Assembly (NCBI GenBank): GCA_965546615.1
Contig: CBEUVQ010000019.1
Coordinates: 1 to 42,743, forward strand
From: CBEUVQ01 sp965546615
Lineage (GTDB): Bacteria > Bacillota > Desulfotomaculia > Desulfotomaculales > Desulfohalotomaculaceae
Length of the DNA: 42,743 nucleotides
Direction of reading: 5' to 3'
Each line of letters begins with the position of its first letter. Position 1 is the first letter of the stretch. The position numbers and the translations under genes were made by a program. Of this stretch, positions 15,255 to 23,858 are shown piece by piece. Below the pieces are notes generated by a model, which was not told the DNA's origin, did no database searches, and was given only the letters and a program-made list of their open reading frames with translations.

Positions 15255-16671
15255 ACAATAATGAATATTTTTTCAGTTTTCTATAAATGGTTGATCGATC
15301 CACTTTAAATAGTTCAGCTAAATCCGAAACTCGGCTGCATTTTTCCAGGCCTCTTTCAAGCAATTCTCTTTCAAAATTATCCACCATTTCACTAATGCTT
15401 TGCTGTCCAATGACCTGGTCATCAACTTGAAAAGAGTTCTCTCTGCGGTTATCGCCGGAAAACAGATAACCGGGTAAATCTTTTGCCTCTAAAACCTCTT
15501 TATCTAAAGTTACAATTAAACCTTGAATTAGGTTTTCCATTTCCCGAACATTTCCGGGCCATTTATAATGCTGCATTATTTGTACTGCTTCCGGACTTAA
15601 GGTTATTTTCTTTTTATATCGCGCATTAAATTTATCTAAAAAATATCGGAGCAAAGAAATGATTTCTTCTGTTCGTTCCCTAAGGGGCGGAATATCCAGC
15701 ACCGCAACTCTCAGCCGGTAATATAAATCACTTCTAAAAGAACCATCTTTAACCGCCTGCTCCAGATTTCTGTTCGTAGCAGCGACAAAGCGAACGTTCA
15801 CTTTTTTTACTTTAGTTGAGCCAATTCTCATAACTTCTTGATCCTGGAGCACACGCAGCAGCTTCGCCTGCATAGGTAAAGGCAGCTCTCCGATTTCATC
15901 CAAAAACAAAGTACCCTGATCAGCTAATTCAAAATAGCCGGGTTTTCCCTTGGGACTTGCACCGGAAAAGGCTCCCGCTTCATAGCCAAACAGCTCCGAT
16001 TCAATTAAATTCTCCGGAATAGTGGCACAGTTAATTTTAAAAAACGGCTCTTCTTTTCGCAAACTGTGCTCGTGAATTTTTTTGGCAAACACATCTTTAC
16101 CAACACCGGTTTCGCCTAACAGTAAAACCGTAGTGTCAGTGCGGGCAATCCGTTTTAACAGCTGCATTAAATGCAGCATCTTGGGACTTTCAATTACTAC
16201 ATTGTTATTTTTTCGAAGATGATTTGTACGCAGATACTGTGCTTCTTGATGATATCTTTCGATCAAATCAGTTTGAGATGCTATTTGCTCCTTTAACTGA
16301 GAAAGAATTGTAACATCACGCACCAGAGTAACAACATAAGCAACGCTGCCGCTTTCATCAAACACCGGATATCCGTTTATAACAACTTTTCTGCCGGTTT
16401 TATTCACTTGAACAGAGGTTTGCGGTTTGCCGGTTTTAACAACAATTGGGTTTAACGGTGAATCAAACACCCCTTCCTTTGCTAAATCAGTCACCCGCTT
16501 ACCCAGCAAATCTTCTTTTTTTAAACCGGTCAATCTTTCGTACATATTGTTAACTTTTATTGTTTTACCACTGGAATCAGTAATATAAATCCCATCATAA
16601 AAGATTTCCAAAATATTATCTAAAAAACACTCAAGTTTTTTCGTTCTGCTGCACTTTTTATTTTCCCCCAT
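15253..16671 (-). CDS. Sigma-54-dependent activator (PAS - AAA+ - Fis HTH)
   Basis: This 472-residue enhancer-binding protein has a PAS sensor (about 16-125), an AAA+ domain (about 160-400) and a Fis-type helix-turn-helix at the end (DLAELFKVDRSTIYRKLKKY, about 447-466). Visible ATPase motifs are GETGVGKD (Walker A, 186-193), GAFSGA (233-238, the sigma-54 contact loop with Ser in place of the usual Thr) and TLFLDE (Walker B, 254-259). It should hydrolyse ATP to open sigma-54 holoenzyme at the two -24/-12 promoters in this cluster. The PAS domain probably senses a pathway metabolite or redox cue. There is no receiver domain, so it is not a classical two-component regulator. Its gene precedes the operon it most likely controls. 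Confidence 0.94.
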   Translation of the reverse strand: MGENKKCSRTKKLECFLDNILEIFYDGIYITDSSGKTIKVNNMYERLTGLKKEDLLGKRVTDLAKEGVFDSPLNPIVVKTGKPQTSVQVNKTGRKVVINGYPVFDESGSVAYVVTLVRDVTILSQLKEQIASQTDLIERYHQEAQYLRTNHLRKNNNVVIESPKMLHLMQLLKRIARTDTTVLLLGETGVGKDVFAKKIHEHSLRKEEPFFKINCATIPENLIESELFGYEAGAFSGASPKGKPGYFELADQGTLFLDEIGELPLPMQAKLLRVLQDQEVMRIGSTKVKKVNVRFVAATNRNLEQAVKDGSFRSDLYYRLRVAVLDIPPLRERTEEIISLLRYFLDKFNARYKKKITLSPEAVQIMQHYKWPGNVREMENLIQGLIVTLDKEVLEAKDLPGYLFSGDNRRENSFQVDDQVIGQQSISEMVDNFERELLERGLEKCSRVSDLAELFKVDRSTIYRKLKKYSLL

Positions 16672-16857
16672 TTTCCTCTCCTTTATTTTTTACATTCCCT
16701 CCCAAAACACCGCTTTATTAAAATCAATTTAAAATCATATCTGCAATTTTTAAAATATTCGACACAATAATACATAATTCCTTTGCATGCAGCTAATTCT
16801 CGGCGGCTGGGATATTTTTCATATCTGTATTTTGGCAGGTTTTAAAATTATCAGCTT

Positions 16858-16895
16858 AAAAAAACCGCCTCCAAGCATTTCAGCTTGAAAGCGGT
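16858..16895 (-). terminator. Intrinsic terminator after the amidase gene
   Basis: On the minus strand ACCGC..CAAGC pairs with GCTTG..GCGGT, followed by TTTTTTT. It starts 18 nt after the amidase stop. The remaining gap up to the sigma-54 activator (16672-16857) holds nothing recognisable except AT-rich promoter-like sequence. Confidence 0.85.
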
Positions 16896-16912
16896 GCTGC
16901 ACTTCTTTTCTT

Positions 16913-18550
16913 CTACTCTGCAAAATATGCATTAATGCCGCGCGCTACAGCTTCGGCAATGCGCTGACGGAACCTGTCATCTTTCAACAGTGCTTCCTCG
17001 CGGGGGTTGCTTATAAATGCCGTTTCCACCAGTACGGAAGGCATGCTGGTTTCTCTTAATACCGCGAAGTTGTCCTGGCGGATGCCTCTGTTTTCTAATT
17101 TTAACTCTTTGACCATTTCGTTTTGAATACACTGTGCCAAACGCATCCGGTCAGCCTGCTGTTCAAATAAATCTTTTCTGGTGGTTGGAGCGTAATAATA
17201 AGTAGTGGTACCGCCAATGCTTGTGTTGATGTTAGAATTACAGTGAATGCTGACAAATATATCGGCATTGGCACGGTTAGCGAGCTCCGGACGGGCAAGC
17301 AAATCCACTGTTTGATCACCTGTTCTGCTCATTATCACTTTTGCCCCTTGTTGCTTCAAAATTGCCGATAATTTTTGAGAAATGTCCAAGTTAACGGTTT
17401 CTTCCCAAATCGTACGGCTGTTTCCTGGTGCCCCGGGGTCATCACCGCCGTGACCGGCATCAATAAAAATTACTTTATCTTCAATGTACTCTCCGTATTT
17501 GATTTCAGAAGCTTCAACGGTAAGCACTTTACCGTTATTTGATACTTTGGTACGGTAGTTTGCCGGACCGTTTAAATCAAGCACTATTCGTGCGATTTTG
17601 GGTTCGGTGCTGTACTGTCCGGTGCGCAAACTTTTCACGGTAGAAGAATTTATTTTCTTTGTTGTTTCAGGTATCTCACCCAAATCAAAACCTTCGAAAT
17701 TAACTACCAGGCGATCGGGATTAGTAAGCATAAATGTGTTGTAATTAATCTTGGCATTGGACTCGACAGTAACAACGGTTTTATCATCTTCTTTATCGAT
17801 ATCCAAATCCGTTAAATGCGGGCTGTCTTTATCATATGTGTCGTCTTTTTGATCCTGCGCATCGTCAGCAGTTGCAGGATCGTCTTGGTTTAAATCCAAT
17901 GGCGGCAGCCACGCCGGCTGCTCATCCGTCTGCTGCCCGGTATCGTCTGATGGTGTTTGATTAACCGGTGGCTCCGGTGCTTGCACCTGTTCCACTTTAG
18001 TTAGCCAACCGGCTGCCCAAGCCTCACCGTTGGGCAGTTTTAATTTATACCATTGATCGGAAACCGCCAGCAGTTGATAACGTTCACCGCTGTTCACGCT
18101 GCCCACAACCTGATAACCGGTGCCGGGACCGCTGCGCACGTTAACATTGTTGGCAGTAATCACCGCATATTTTATACTGCTGCCGCCTGCATCCGGTGAA
18201 TTTGAAGCAGAAGGCTTTGATGCTGTGCTATTTTCCACTTTCACCAGCCAACCGGCAATCCACGCCGCTTGGCCATCACTTTTCTGCACTTTATACCAAT
18301 CACCCTGTTTGTCCAATATCGGCAGCTTGTCTCCTTGATTTACAGTGCCTAAAACATCATGATTGGTACCGGGGCCGCTGCGCAAATTAATATGACTTCC
18401 CGTTACTACCGCGGTTTGAGCAGCTGCCGCATGTGCAGCTTTAATCCCGTCTGTTAACAGCGGAGCATCAAATGAGCAAATGATACAAAGAGAACTAATC
18501 GCCACCGCCAGCGAAAAATTCACCGCTTTTGCGAATATTTTTCTATACAT
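16913..18550 (-). CDS. N-acetylmuramoyl-L-alanine amidase with two SH3b domains and an AMIN domain
   Basis: This 545-residue secreted hydrolase cuts the amide bond between MurNAc and the stem peptide. From MYRKIF it has a signal peptide (about 1-41, ending AAHAAAA). Two bacterial SH3 wall-binding domains follow (HINLRSGPGTNHDVLG and NVNVRSGPGTGYQVVG). Then come a Pro- and Asp-rich linker, an AMIN domain (about 245-345) and a C-terminal zinc Amidase_3 domain with IDAGHGGDDPGA, SIHCNSN and VETAFISNPREE. A longer frame starts at 18685. The ATG at 18550 has AGGATG upstream and opens a proper signal peptide, so it is used. In spore formers such enzymes act in cell separation or sporulation. Confidence 0.93.
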   Translation of the reverse strand: MYRKIFAKAVNFSLAVAISSLCIICSFDAPLLTDGIKAAHAAAAQTAVVTGSHINLRSGPGTNHDVLGTVNQGDKLPILDKQGDWYKVQKSDGQAAWIAGWLVKVENSTASKPSASNSPDAGGSSIKYAVITANNVNVRSGPGTGYQVVGSVNSGERYQLLAVSDQWYKLKLPNGEAWAAGWLTKVEQVQAPEPPVNQTPSDDTGQQTDEQPAWLPPLDLNQDDPATADDAQDQKDDTYDKDSPHLTDLDIDKEDDKTVVTVESNAKINYNTFMLTNPDRLVVNFEGFDLGEIPETTKKINSSTVKSLRTGQYSTEPKIARIVLDLNGPANYRTKVSNNGKVLTVEASEIKYGEYIEDKVIFIDAGHGGDDPGAPGNSRTIWEETVNLDISQKLSAILKQQGAKVIMSRTGDQTVDLLARPELANRANADIFVSIHCNSNINTSIGGTTTYYYAPTTRKDLFEQQADRMRLAQCIQNEMVKELKLENRGIRQDNFAVLRETSMPSVLVETAFISNPREEALLKDDRFRQRIAEAVARGINAYFAE

Positions 18551-18656
18551 CAAACACCATCCTAAATTTTCACTTTTATGCATATTTTTCTGCACATATA
18601 TTAGACGGGCGGCTTCTACATTTTGTTTCATTAATATATTGTTTTCAGCAATATAC

Positions 18657-18694
18657 TTAAAAAGTGCCGCGGGAAGAAACCTCACGGCACTTTT
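18657..18694 (-). terminator. Intrinsic terminator after the GerMN gene
   Basis: AAAAGTGCCG at 18660-18669 pairs perfectly with CGGCACTTTT at 18685-18694. The minus strand continues with a short T-run. It separates the GerMN lipoprotein gene from the amidase gene. Confidence 0.8.
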
Positions 18695-18704
18695 GTTATA
18701 ACTT

Positions 18705-19310
18705 TTATTTTACTGAACCTCCGCTGACAACAATGTCATTATGTCGTTCCAGCGGTACACTTAAATCCAGGTGCCCCGCCAAAGTATTTATAGTTTGACC
18801 ATCTACCAAGATTTGCACTCTTTCTATAGTAGGAAACTGAGTCAAAGTATTTACAATCGAATAAACTGTTAACAGTTCACCACTGCTGCCACCGGGATGG
18901 TTTTCTTTTAAGGCCCCGTTAAAGTCTACGGTACACAAACCGTCGGTAATATTAATATCTTTTAATTGTGCTCCGGGCGGTATAGTGGGCAGCAGCGCCG
19001 AATCTTCACCGGGTCCCTTGGTTAATTCATTAATCGTCATCCTGGCAATACCATCAACTTTAGGAATATCTCTTTTCTCTGCCACTAAATTCCCCTGCTC
19101 ATCTGCAAAATACAGCACTACCGGAATTTTATCCACCATATCCGCCAGTGCCGAAACACTCTCAGGTGTTGGCTCGGAAAGCCCTGACTCCTTCACAGTT
19201 ATCGTAACGTCTGCAGCCGGACCCTTTTCTTCCGCCGTGCTGCATGCAGCGGCACAGCACGTCAACACTAACAAAAGCAAAAACGTGCCGATACATTTTA
19301 ATCTCTTCAT
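18705..19310 (-). CDS. GerMN-domain lipoprotein
   Basis: This protein of about 201 residues has an N-terminal signal sequence and cysteines at the end of the hydrophobic stretch (CCAAACS), consistent with lipoprotein processing. A GerMN domain follows (VVLYFADEQGNLVAEKRDI, MTINELTKGP, CTVDFNGAL, VQILVDGQ). The domain is named from Bacillus GerM, needed for sporulation and germination and found at the forespore envelope. The ATG at 19310 is chosen over an upstream one because GGGAGG precedes it by 6-7 nt. The neighbouring amidase supports a spore or septal wall role. Confidence 0.87.
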   Translation of the reverse strand: MKRLKCIGTFLLLLVLTCCAAACSTAEEKGPAADVTITVKESGLSEPTPESVSALADMVDKIPVVLYFADEQGNLVAEKRDIPKVDGIARMTINELTKGPGEDSALLPTIPPGAQLKDINITDGLCTVDFNGALKENHPGGSSGELLTVYSIVNTLTQFPTIERVQILVDGQTINTLAGHLDLSVPLERHNDIVVSGGSVK

Positions 19311-19493
19311 TTTATCCCTCCCAAGCATTTACCTGTCCATTTAATATATATGCCGCTATGCAAACTTATATTACATTTTTTTCCAATAAAAAGTGCAGCA
19401 TTTGTCCTCTACGCCTGTATAGCGATATCGGGACAGTGTACGCATAATTTAATTCTTTCTAAGAGATAATTTAAATTGTTTGGAGGGATACAG

Positions 19494-20417
19494 ATGATGA
19501 TCAGAGCATTCCTTGTCGTTACCGGCTTATGTCTTTTTCCGCTGATTGCTCAGGCAGAAACTACTTATTACTGCCCAATACATTGTTTAAATAAAAATGA
19601 GTTAACTCTGTCACAGCCCTACACAAGCGGGCCCGATGTAGCTGCACTGCAAAAGGAATTGCAGCAGCTCGGTTATTACAACGGATTGATTGATGGGGTT
19701 TACGGACCGCAAACCGCAAAGGCAGTGGCTGCATTTCAAGAAGCAGAGAACATGCCGGTAACCGGGTCAGTGGTCAATGAAACTTGGGAAAGATTAGCTT
19801 CTTATCTTAAGCTGCCGGTAAGCGGCGAAGTTAAATCGCCTCCCAGCGGCGAAATTGCCATTGTCATTGATACTATCAACCGTACGCTAACGGTAATGGA
19901 AGACCGGCAGCCCTATCAAACATTTCACGTAGCGGTAGGTGCGCCGGAAACTCCCAGTCCGCTGGGCACCTGGAAAGTAGCAAGAAAGGCTAAAAACTGG
20001 GGAACCGGCTTTGGCACACGCTGGTTGGGGCTTAACGTGAGTTGGGGAATTTACGGCATCCACGGAACTAATAAGCCGGGCTCAATCGGCAGCTATGCCA
20101 GCCACGGCTGCATCCGCATGCATAACAGCAAAGTTGAAGAACTTTATCCGTGGATACCGGTAAACACACCGGTTTATATTATCGGCAATCCTTTTGGGGT
20201 TCCCGGTCATACTCATCGCACAATCTGCAAAGGGGAAAGAGGTTCGGATGTGGCAGCAGTGCAGGAATATTTAAAACGCCACGGTTACTATGACCAGGAG
20301 GCAGACGGCATTTTTGGCCCCGGCATGGAGCAAGCAATCTTTAAGTATCGCCAAGATCATAATTTGCCGCGGGATAACCGGGTAGACCGGAAGATGTATG
20401 AGCAAATGAAGCTGTAA
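19494..20417 (+). CDS. L,D-transpeptidase (YkuD) with two peptidoglycan-binding domains
   Basis: This protein of about 307 residues is secreted (signal MMIRAFLVVTGLCLFPLIAQA). It has a PG_binding_1 domain (SGPDVAALQKELQQLGYYNG), a central YkuD catalytic domain with SHGCIRM carrying the catalytic cysteine, and a second PG_binding_1 domain at the C-terminus (SDVAAVQEYLKRHGYYDQ). It forms 3-3 crosslinks or remodels peptidoglycan. ATG 19494 (or the adjacent 19497) follows GGAGGG by 6 nt, so it is preferred over the frame start at 19476. It is transcribed divergently from the GerMN gene. Confidence 0.93.
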   Translation: MMIRAFLVVTGLCLFPLIAQAETTYYCPIHCLNKNELTLSQPYTSGPDVAALQKELQQLGYYNGLIDGVYGPQTAKAVAAFQEAENMPVTGSVVNETWERLASYLKLPVSGEVKSPPSGEIAIVIDTINRTLTVMEDRQPYQTFHVAVGAPETPSPLGTWKVARKAKNWGTGFGTRWLGLNVSWGIYGIHGTNKPGSIGSYASHGCIRMHNSKVEELYPWIPVNTPVYIIGNPFGVPGHTHRTICKGERGSDVAAVQEYLKRHGYYDQEADGIFGPGMEQAIFKYRQDHNLPRDNRVDRKMYEQMKL

Positions 20418-20472
20418 TTAAATATAAACGCTAAGCCATTTACGCTCTGCAAAATAAATTTCACACAAATTT

Positions 20473-20503
20473 TTAAAGGGGTGCAGAAAATGCACCCCTT
20501 TAA
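20473..20503. terminator. Bidirectional terminator between convergent genes
   Basis: TTAAAGGGGTGCA pairs with TGCACCCCTTTAA around GAAAA. It lies between the plus-strand L,D-transpeptidase and the minus-strand gene at 20500, and overlaps the stop codon of the latter. Confidence 0.85.
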
Positions 20504-21450
20504 GCGTTCGGCTTAATTTTTACACCGTTTCCTTCCGCAGAATTAAGCGGAATAATTTGTGGTTTAAAGTTCAGTTTATTTAATAATTCTATGTAATCCT
20601 CGGGCCTAACTTCTTCCCAGCGCTTTTGCAGTATTGCCAGCAAAACCGCTTCCATGACATTAGTGCCGAAAGAGCGACCGTTAAATACCGGGGTGGTAGT
20701 TACCAACATCCCCGCCCCTCTTTGCATTAACAGCTTGACATCTTCTTGAGTGGTAGTATTGGTAACTATCATCTGACCGTTAAGTTTTTCCGGCAAATAT
20801 CTTCTGATAAAGTGATAATCACCGGCAATAACTTCCGCCAGATGATAGTATTTTTCATATTTATGTGCTTTGGCGGCGCTTTGCTTATTTTGTTTACTGC
20901 CGGTAGGATAAAGCAGTTTAAACGGCAATCTGACAATGATCGGCAGCAGCCTCTGCGCAATGCTTTCTAACTTGGAAATTGATTTTACCGGATAAGGAAT
21001 ACCCACCGCAAACATCAAATCACCGAAAGTTACATCGCAGCCGGCATTCACCATTGCTTGAGCCATACCAAAGCGATCTACCGCACTGGTCATTAACACC
21101 TTGGTGCCTTGGTTTAGATAACCATGTTTAACCAAATGCTTAACGGTTTCTCTTTCCAAAGTATTTTTTAATCCGCTGCCATCCACTACCGGAGTAGTTT
21201 TTACCGCCTGCAGCAGTCGCAAGCTGTCCCTAATAGCGTAGCGCTTTTCACCGGCATAAAGATAAATATCAATACCGCCAAGACCAATGGCATTTACTTT
21301 GCCATCCAGCTCTTTCAGCATGGCAATTGCTTTAGCAAAATCACCGTCGGTACCGATTCTGCTGATTTCGAACCGCTCGCCCAAAAAATCGGTTTGCACA
21401 GTATGGTTGCGCTTTGATGATCCTAAACTTACGCTGACTACCTTTTTCAA
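20500..21450 (-). CDS. Conserved protein of the family annotated quinate 5-dehydrogenase
   Basis: This 316-residue soluble protein begins MKKVVSVSLGSSKRNHTV and contains IGTDGDFAKAI, NAIGLGGIDIYLYAG and a conserved TPVVDGSGLKNTLE stretch. I recognise the pattern from Firmicute proteins labelled quinate 5-dehydrogenase in databases. No clear GxGxxG dinucleotide motif with shikimate-dehydrogenase neighbours is visible, and no aromatic-pathway genes are nearby. The label is weak. It stands alone between convergent and divergent wall genes. The actual function is unknown. Confidence 0.7.
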   Translation of the reverse strand: MKKVVSVSLGSSKRNHTVQTDFLGERFEISRIGTDGDFAKAIAMLKELDGKVNAIGLGGIDIYLYAGEKRYAIRDSLRLLQAVKTTPVVDGSGLKNTLERETVKHLVKHGYLNQGTKVLMTSAVDRFGMAQAMVNAGCDVTFGDLMFAVGIPYPVKSISKLESIAQRLLPIIVRLPFKLLYPTGSKQNKQSAAKAHKYEKYYHLAEVIAGDYHFIRRYLPEKLNGQMIVTNTTTQEDVKLLMQRGAGMLVTTTPVFNGRSFGTNVMEAVLLAILQKRWEEVRPEDYIELLNKLNFKPQIIPLNSAEGNGVKIKPNA

Positions 21451-21740
21451 GCTAATGCCCCCAATTGGGTTTATTTAACAACTATATTTTAACCAGAAAA
21501 AGTTGAAAATACAAGTTTCAGGCAGCAGATGCCGCTGTAGGTCAAATGCGACTTTTATTAACTGCCAAAAACACCTCATGAAATTTCTGCCAAATTCGTG
21601 ATTTTTCTACCAAAGTTCCTTTTTTAGTATAAAATATAAATGTGTTCCAAAATTATCAGAAACGAGGTGATTTTGGATTTTTTTATTGAGCAATAGGATG
21701 ACATCTTAAAAAAAACAGAAATTAATCAAGGAGGTACACA

Positions 21741-22970
21741 GTGCTTAAACAGCGGAACAATATCAAAATTTCTGTTGTTTCATTATTGGTTGCGGGTTTG
21801 ACAGTTGGCGTTCCAATCAGCGAAGCCGCTGATTATACCGTTCGAGCGGGCGACAGCCTTTGGAAAATTTCTCAAAAATTTAATACTTCAATTAGTCGGT
21901 TAAAAGAAATAAATAATTTAAAGACTGATGAAATATTAATTGGGGAAGTTTTAACCATCCCCGAGGATGAAAAAAAACCCGCCGGAGGCGGTTTGGTTTA
22001 TACCGTAAAATCAGGGGACAGCTTGTATTTTATCGCTCTTGATCATGGCACTACCGTTACTGCACTGAAAAAACTCAACAATCTTACCGGTGACGAAATC
22101 CGCGTCGGTCAGCAGCTAATTATTTCTCCAAGTGCGGAAAAATCACCGCAGCCGTCTGCACCTGCAGATGAATATCAAAATTACACCGTCGCTGCCGGCG
22201 ACAGTTTATATTTCATATCCAAGCGTTACGGCATTACTGTGGACAAGCTGATGGAAATTAATAGTTTAAGCGATTCTGATATATATGTCGGGCAAGTATT
22301 AAAAGTTCCCGCTAACAGCGAGCAGCCGCTGCCTGAAGATGCTCCGCAAACAGGCGGCTGGAATCTGCCCGACGGCACTGCCTTGTATTATGTGCAGTCC
22401 GGCGATTGGCTCAGCGGCATTGCTCAAAAGTACAATTCTTCAGTTGATGCCATCATGAAAACAAATAATTTAAAAACGGATATGCTCACTCCGGAGCAGC
22501 CGTTAATTGTGCCGGTAAATTCTAAAGAAGCGGTTTACGGTATTACCGCCCCCAGTGTGCCTAAAAATCCGGGATTTGGCGAATTATTAGATTGGGAATA
22601 TGCCAATTGGCTGTTCAATCACCAAAGCACTGCCGTCATAAAAGATTTAGAAACAGGCATTACCTTTAATGTCTACCGCATTGGCGGCGGCAGCCATGCC
22701 GATTGTGAACCGCTTACCGCTGACGACACTGCCGTTATGAAAAGCCTGTTTGGAGGCGAGTGGAGCTGGCAGGTGCGCCCGGTAATATTGCAGTACCAAG
22801 GTCGGGAAATTGCCGCCTCAATGGCAGGTATGCCCCACGCTTTTGATACCGTATCCGGCAACAATTTTAACGGCATGTTTGACATTCACTTTTTAAACAG
22901 CCGCACCCACAACACCGACAGCAAAGACCCAAACCATCAGCAGGCAGTACTGAAAGCTGCCGGCAGTTAA
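21741..22970 (+). CDS. Secreted protein with four LysM domains and a conserved His-rich C-terminal domain
   Basis: The 409-residue product starts at GTG 21741, 6 nt after AAGGAGG, with a signal peptide ending near residue 30. Four LysM wall-binding repeats follow (about 32-76, 86-130, 147-191 and 216-261), each with a (A/S)GD(S/W)L core. The C-terminal 135 residues carry GGGSHADCEPLT, GGEWSWQVRPV, GMPHAFD, MFDIHFLNSRTH and DPNHQ. The spaced His and Asp residues suggest a metal site. I know this domain only as a conserved, uncharacterised tail on LysM proteins of Firmicutes. A wall or spore-coat location is likely, and an enzymatic role is a guess. Confidence 0.88.
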   Translation: MLKQRNNIKISVVSLLVAGLTVGVPISEAADYTVRAGDSLWKISQKFNTSISRLKEINNLKTDEILIGEVLTIPEDEKKPAGGGLVYTVKSGDSLYFIALDHGTTVTALKKLNNLTGDEIRVGQQLIISPSAEKSPQPSAPADEYQNYTVAAGDSLYFISKRYGITVDKLMEINSLSDSDIYVGQVLKVPANSEQPLPEDAPQTGGWNLPDGTALYYVQSGDWLSGIAQKYNSSVDAIMKTNNLKTDMLTPEQPLIVPVNSKEAVYGITAPSVPKNPGFGELLDWEYANWLFNHQSTAVIKDLETGITFNVYRIGGGSHADCEPLTADDTAVMKSLFGGEWSWQVRPVILQYQGREIAASMAGMPHAFDTVSGNNFNGMFDIHFLNSRTHNTDSKDPNHQQAVLKAAGS

Positions 22971-22982
22971 CCGACAAACAGC

Positions 22983-23013
22983 AACAGGAGGCTTAATGCC
23001 TCCTGTTTTTTTG
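22983..23013 (+). terminator. Intrinsic terminator of the LysM gene
   Basis: AACAGGAGGC pairs with GCCTCCTGTT around TTAAT, followed by a run of Ts. It begins 12 nt after the stop codon. Confidence 0.92.
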
Positions 23014-23162
23014 TTTACAAGTAGGGTAAAATTAAATAATATGCAGCGTTCAGCACAGCAAACGACAGCTTTTTCCAATATAAAACCGTAATCGGCGTGC
23101 AGGAATTTATGCATCTTTTACGGAAACATTAATCTTATTTTATTTTTATCGGGTGAAATTAT

Positions 23163-23858
23163 ATGTATGTAGATAAAAACGAAGTTTTACGATACCTTGG
23201 TTATAAAACCGGCAAAACTAAATTAGATCAATCAATGTCAGCTAAGATTGATTATTACATCTCGCTGGGAATAACGCTATTAGAACCCAAAACCACCTAT
23301 CGGATATTTAACAGCATTATTGTTGATGACAGCGCGGTTAAAATTCCGGAAGCATCTTTAGTGCTGCCGGGCAAAGACATCTCCAACCACCTGCGTCACT
23401 GCCAAAAAGTCTGTTTGGTGGCGGCAACCGTCGGCCACCAACTGGAAGCAAAAGCAGCTGAACTATTTAATACCGGCGAATATGCTGCCGCCACCATTTT
23501 AGATGCCGTGGGCAGCGACGCGGTAGAAAAAGCAGCCGATCAACTGCAGGATAACCTGCAAATTTTAGCCCGGCGGATGGGACTCCCCCATTTAACCTGG
23601 CGGTTTTGTAACGGCTACGGTGATCTGCCGTTAGAAACACAGCACGATTTAGCAGCTGCGGTAAACGCTGAAGAAATCGGCATTACAGTAAATAGCAGCT
23701 GCATGCTCAATCCCCAAAAAAGCATTATTGGCATTGTGGGATTAAGCGCTCATCATGCTGATAGCCAAATATTCAATAAATGCGACAAATGCAGTGCTGT
23801 AAACTGCGCTTATCGAAACAGAGGTGATGGCTGTGCAAAAACTGCAAGCAAGGATTGA
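23163..23858 (+). CDS. Stand-alone methionine synthase reactivation-domain protein
   Basis: This 231-residue protein is related to the MetH activation domain, which binds S-adenosylmethionine and remethylates the oxidised cob(II)alamin of methionine synthase. The core RFCNGYGDLPLETQ corresponds to the RxxPGY-type SAM-binding region. A cysteine cluster, CDKCSAVNC, is present near the C-terminus. The downstream MetH lacks a C-terminal activation domain and its start overlaps this gene by 26 nt, so the two gene products should work as a split enzyme in trans. The ribosome site is weak (GGGTGAA). Confidence 0.88.
   Translation: MYVDKNEVLRYLGYKTGKTKLDQSMSAKIDYYISLGITLLEPKTTYRIFNSIIVDDSAVKIPEASLVLPGKDISNHLRHCQKVCLVAATVGHQLEAKAAELFNTGEYAAATILDAVGSDAVEKAADQLQDNLQILARRMGLPHLTWRFCNGYGDLPLETQHDLAAAVNAEEIGITVNSSCMLNPQKSIIGIVGLSAHHADSQIFNKCDKCSAVNCAYRNRGDGCAKTASKD

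Noticed and set aside
21664..21696. Possible seven-residue leader peptide (GAGGTGAT followed by TTG) before the LysM gene
   Set aside because: Too short to support, and no attenuator structure or amino-acid bias is seen.
21451..21740. c-di-AMP (ydaO) riboswitch before the LysM gene, also considered at 37310-37530
   Set aside because: Wall hydrolase and LysM genes of Firmicutes often carry one, but the conserved riboswitch core bases are not present in either region.
22971..23162. SAM, T-box or cobalamin riboswitch before the metH pair
   Set aside because: Only about 150 nt is available after the LysM terminator, and no B12 box, T-box or SAM-I core was seen.
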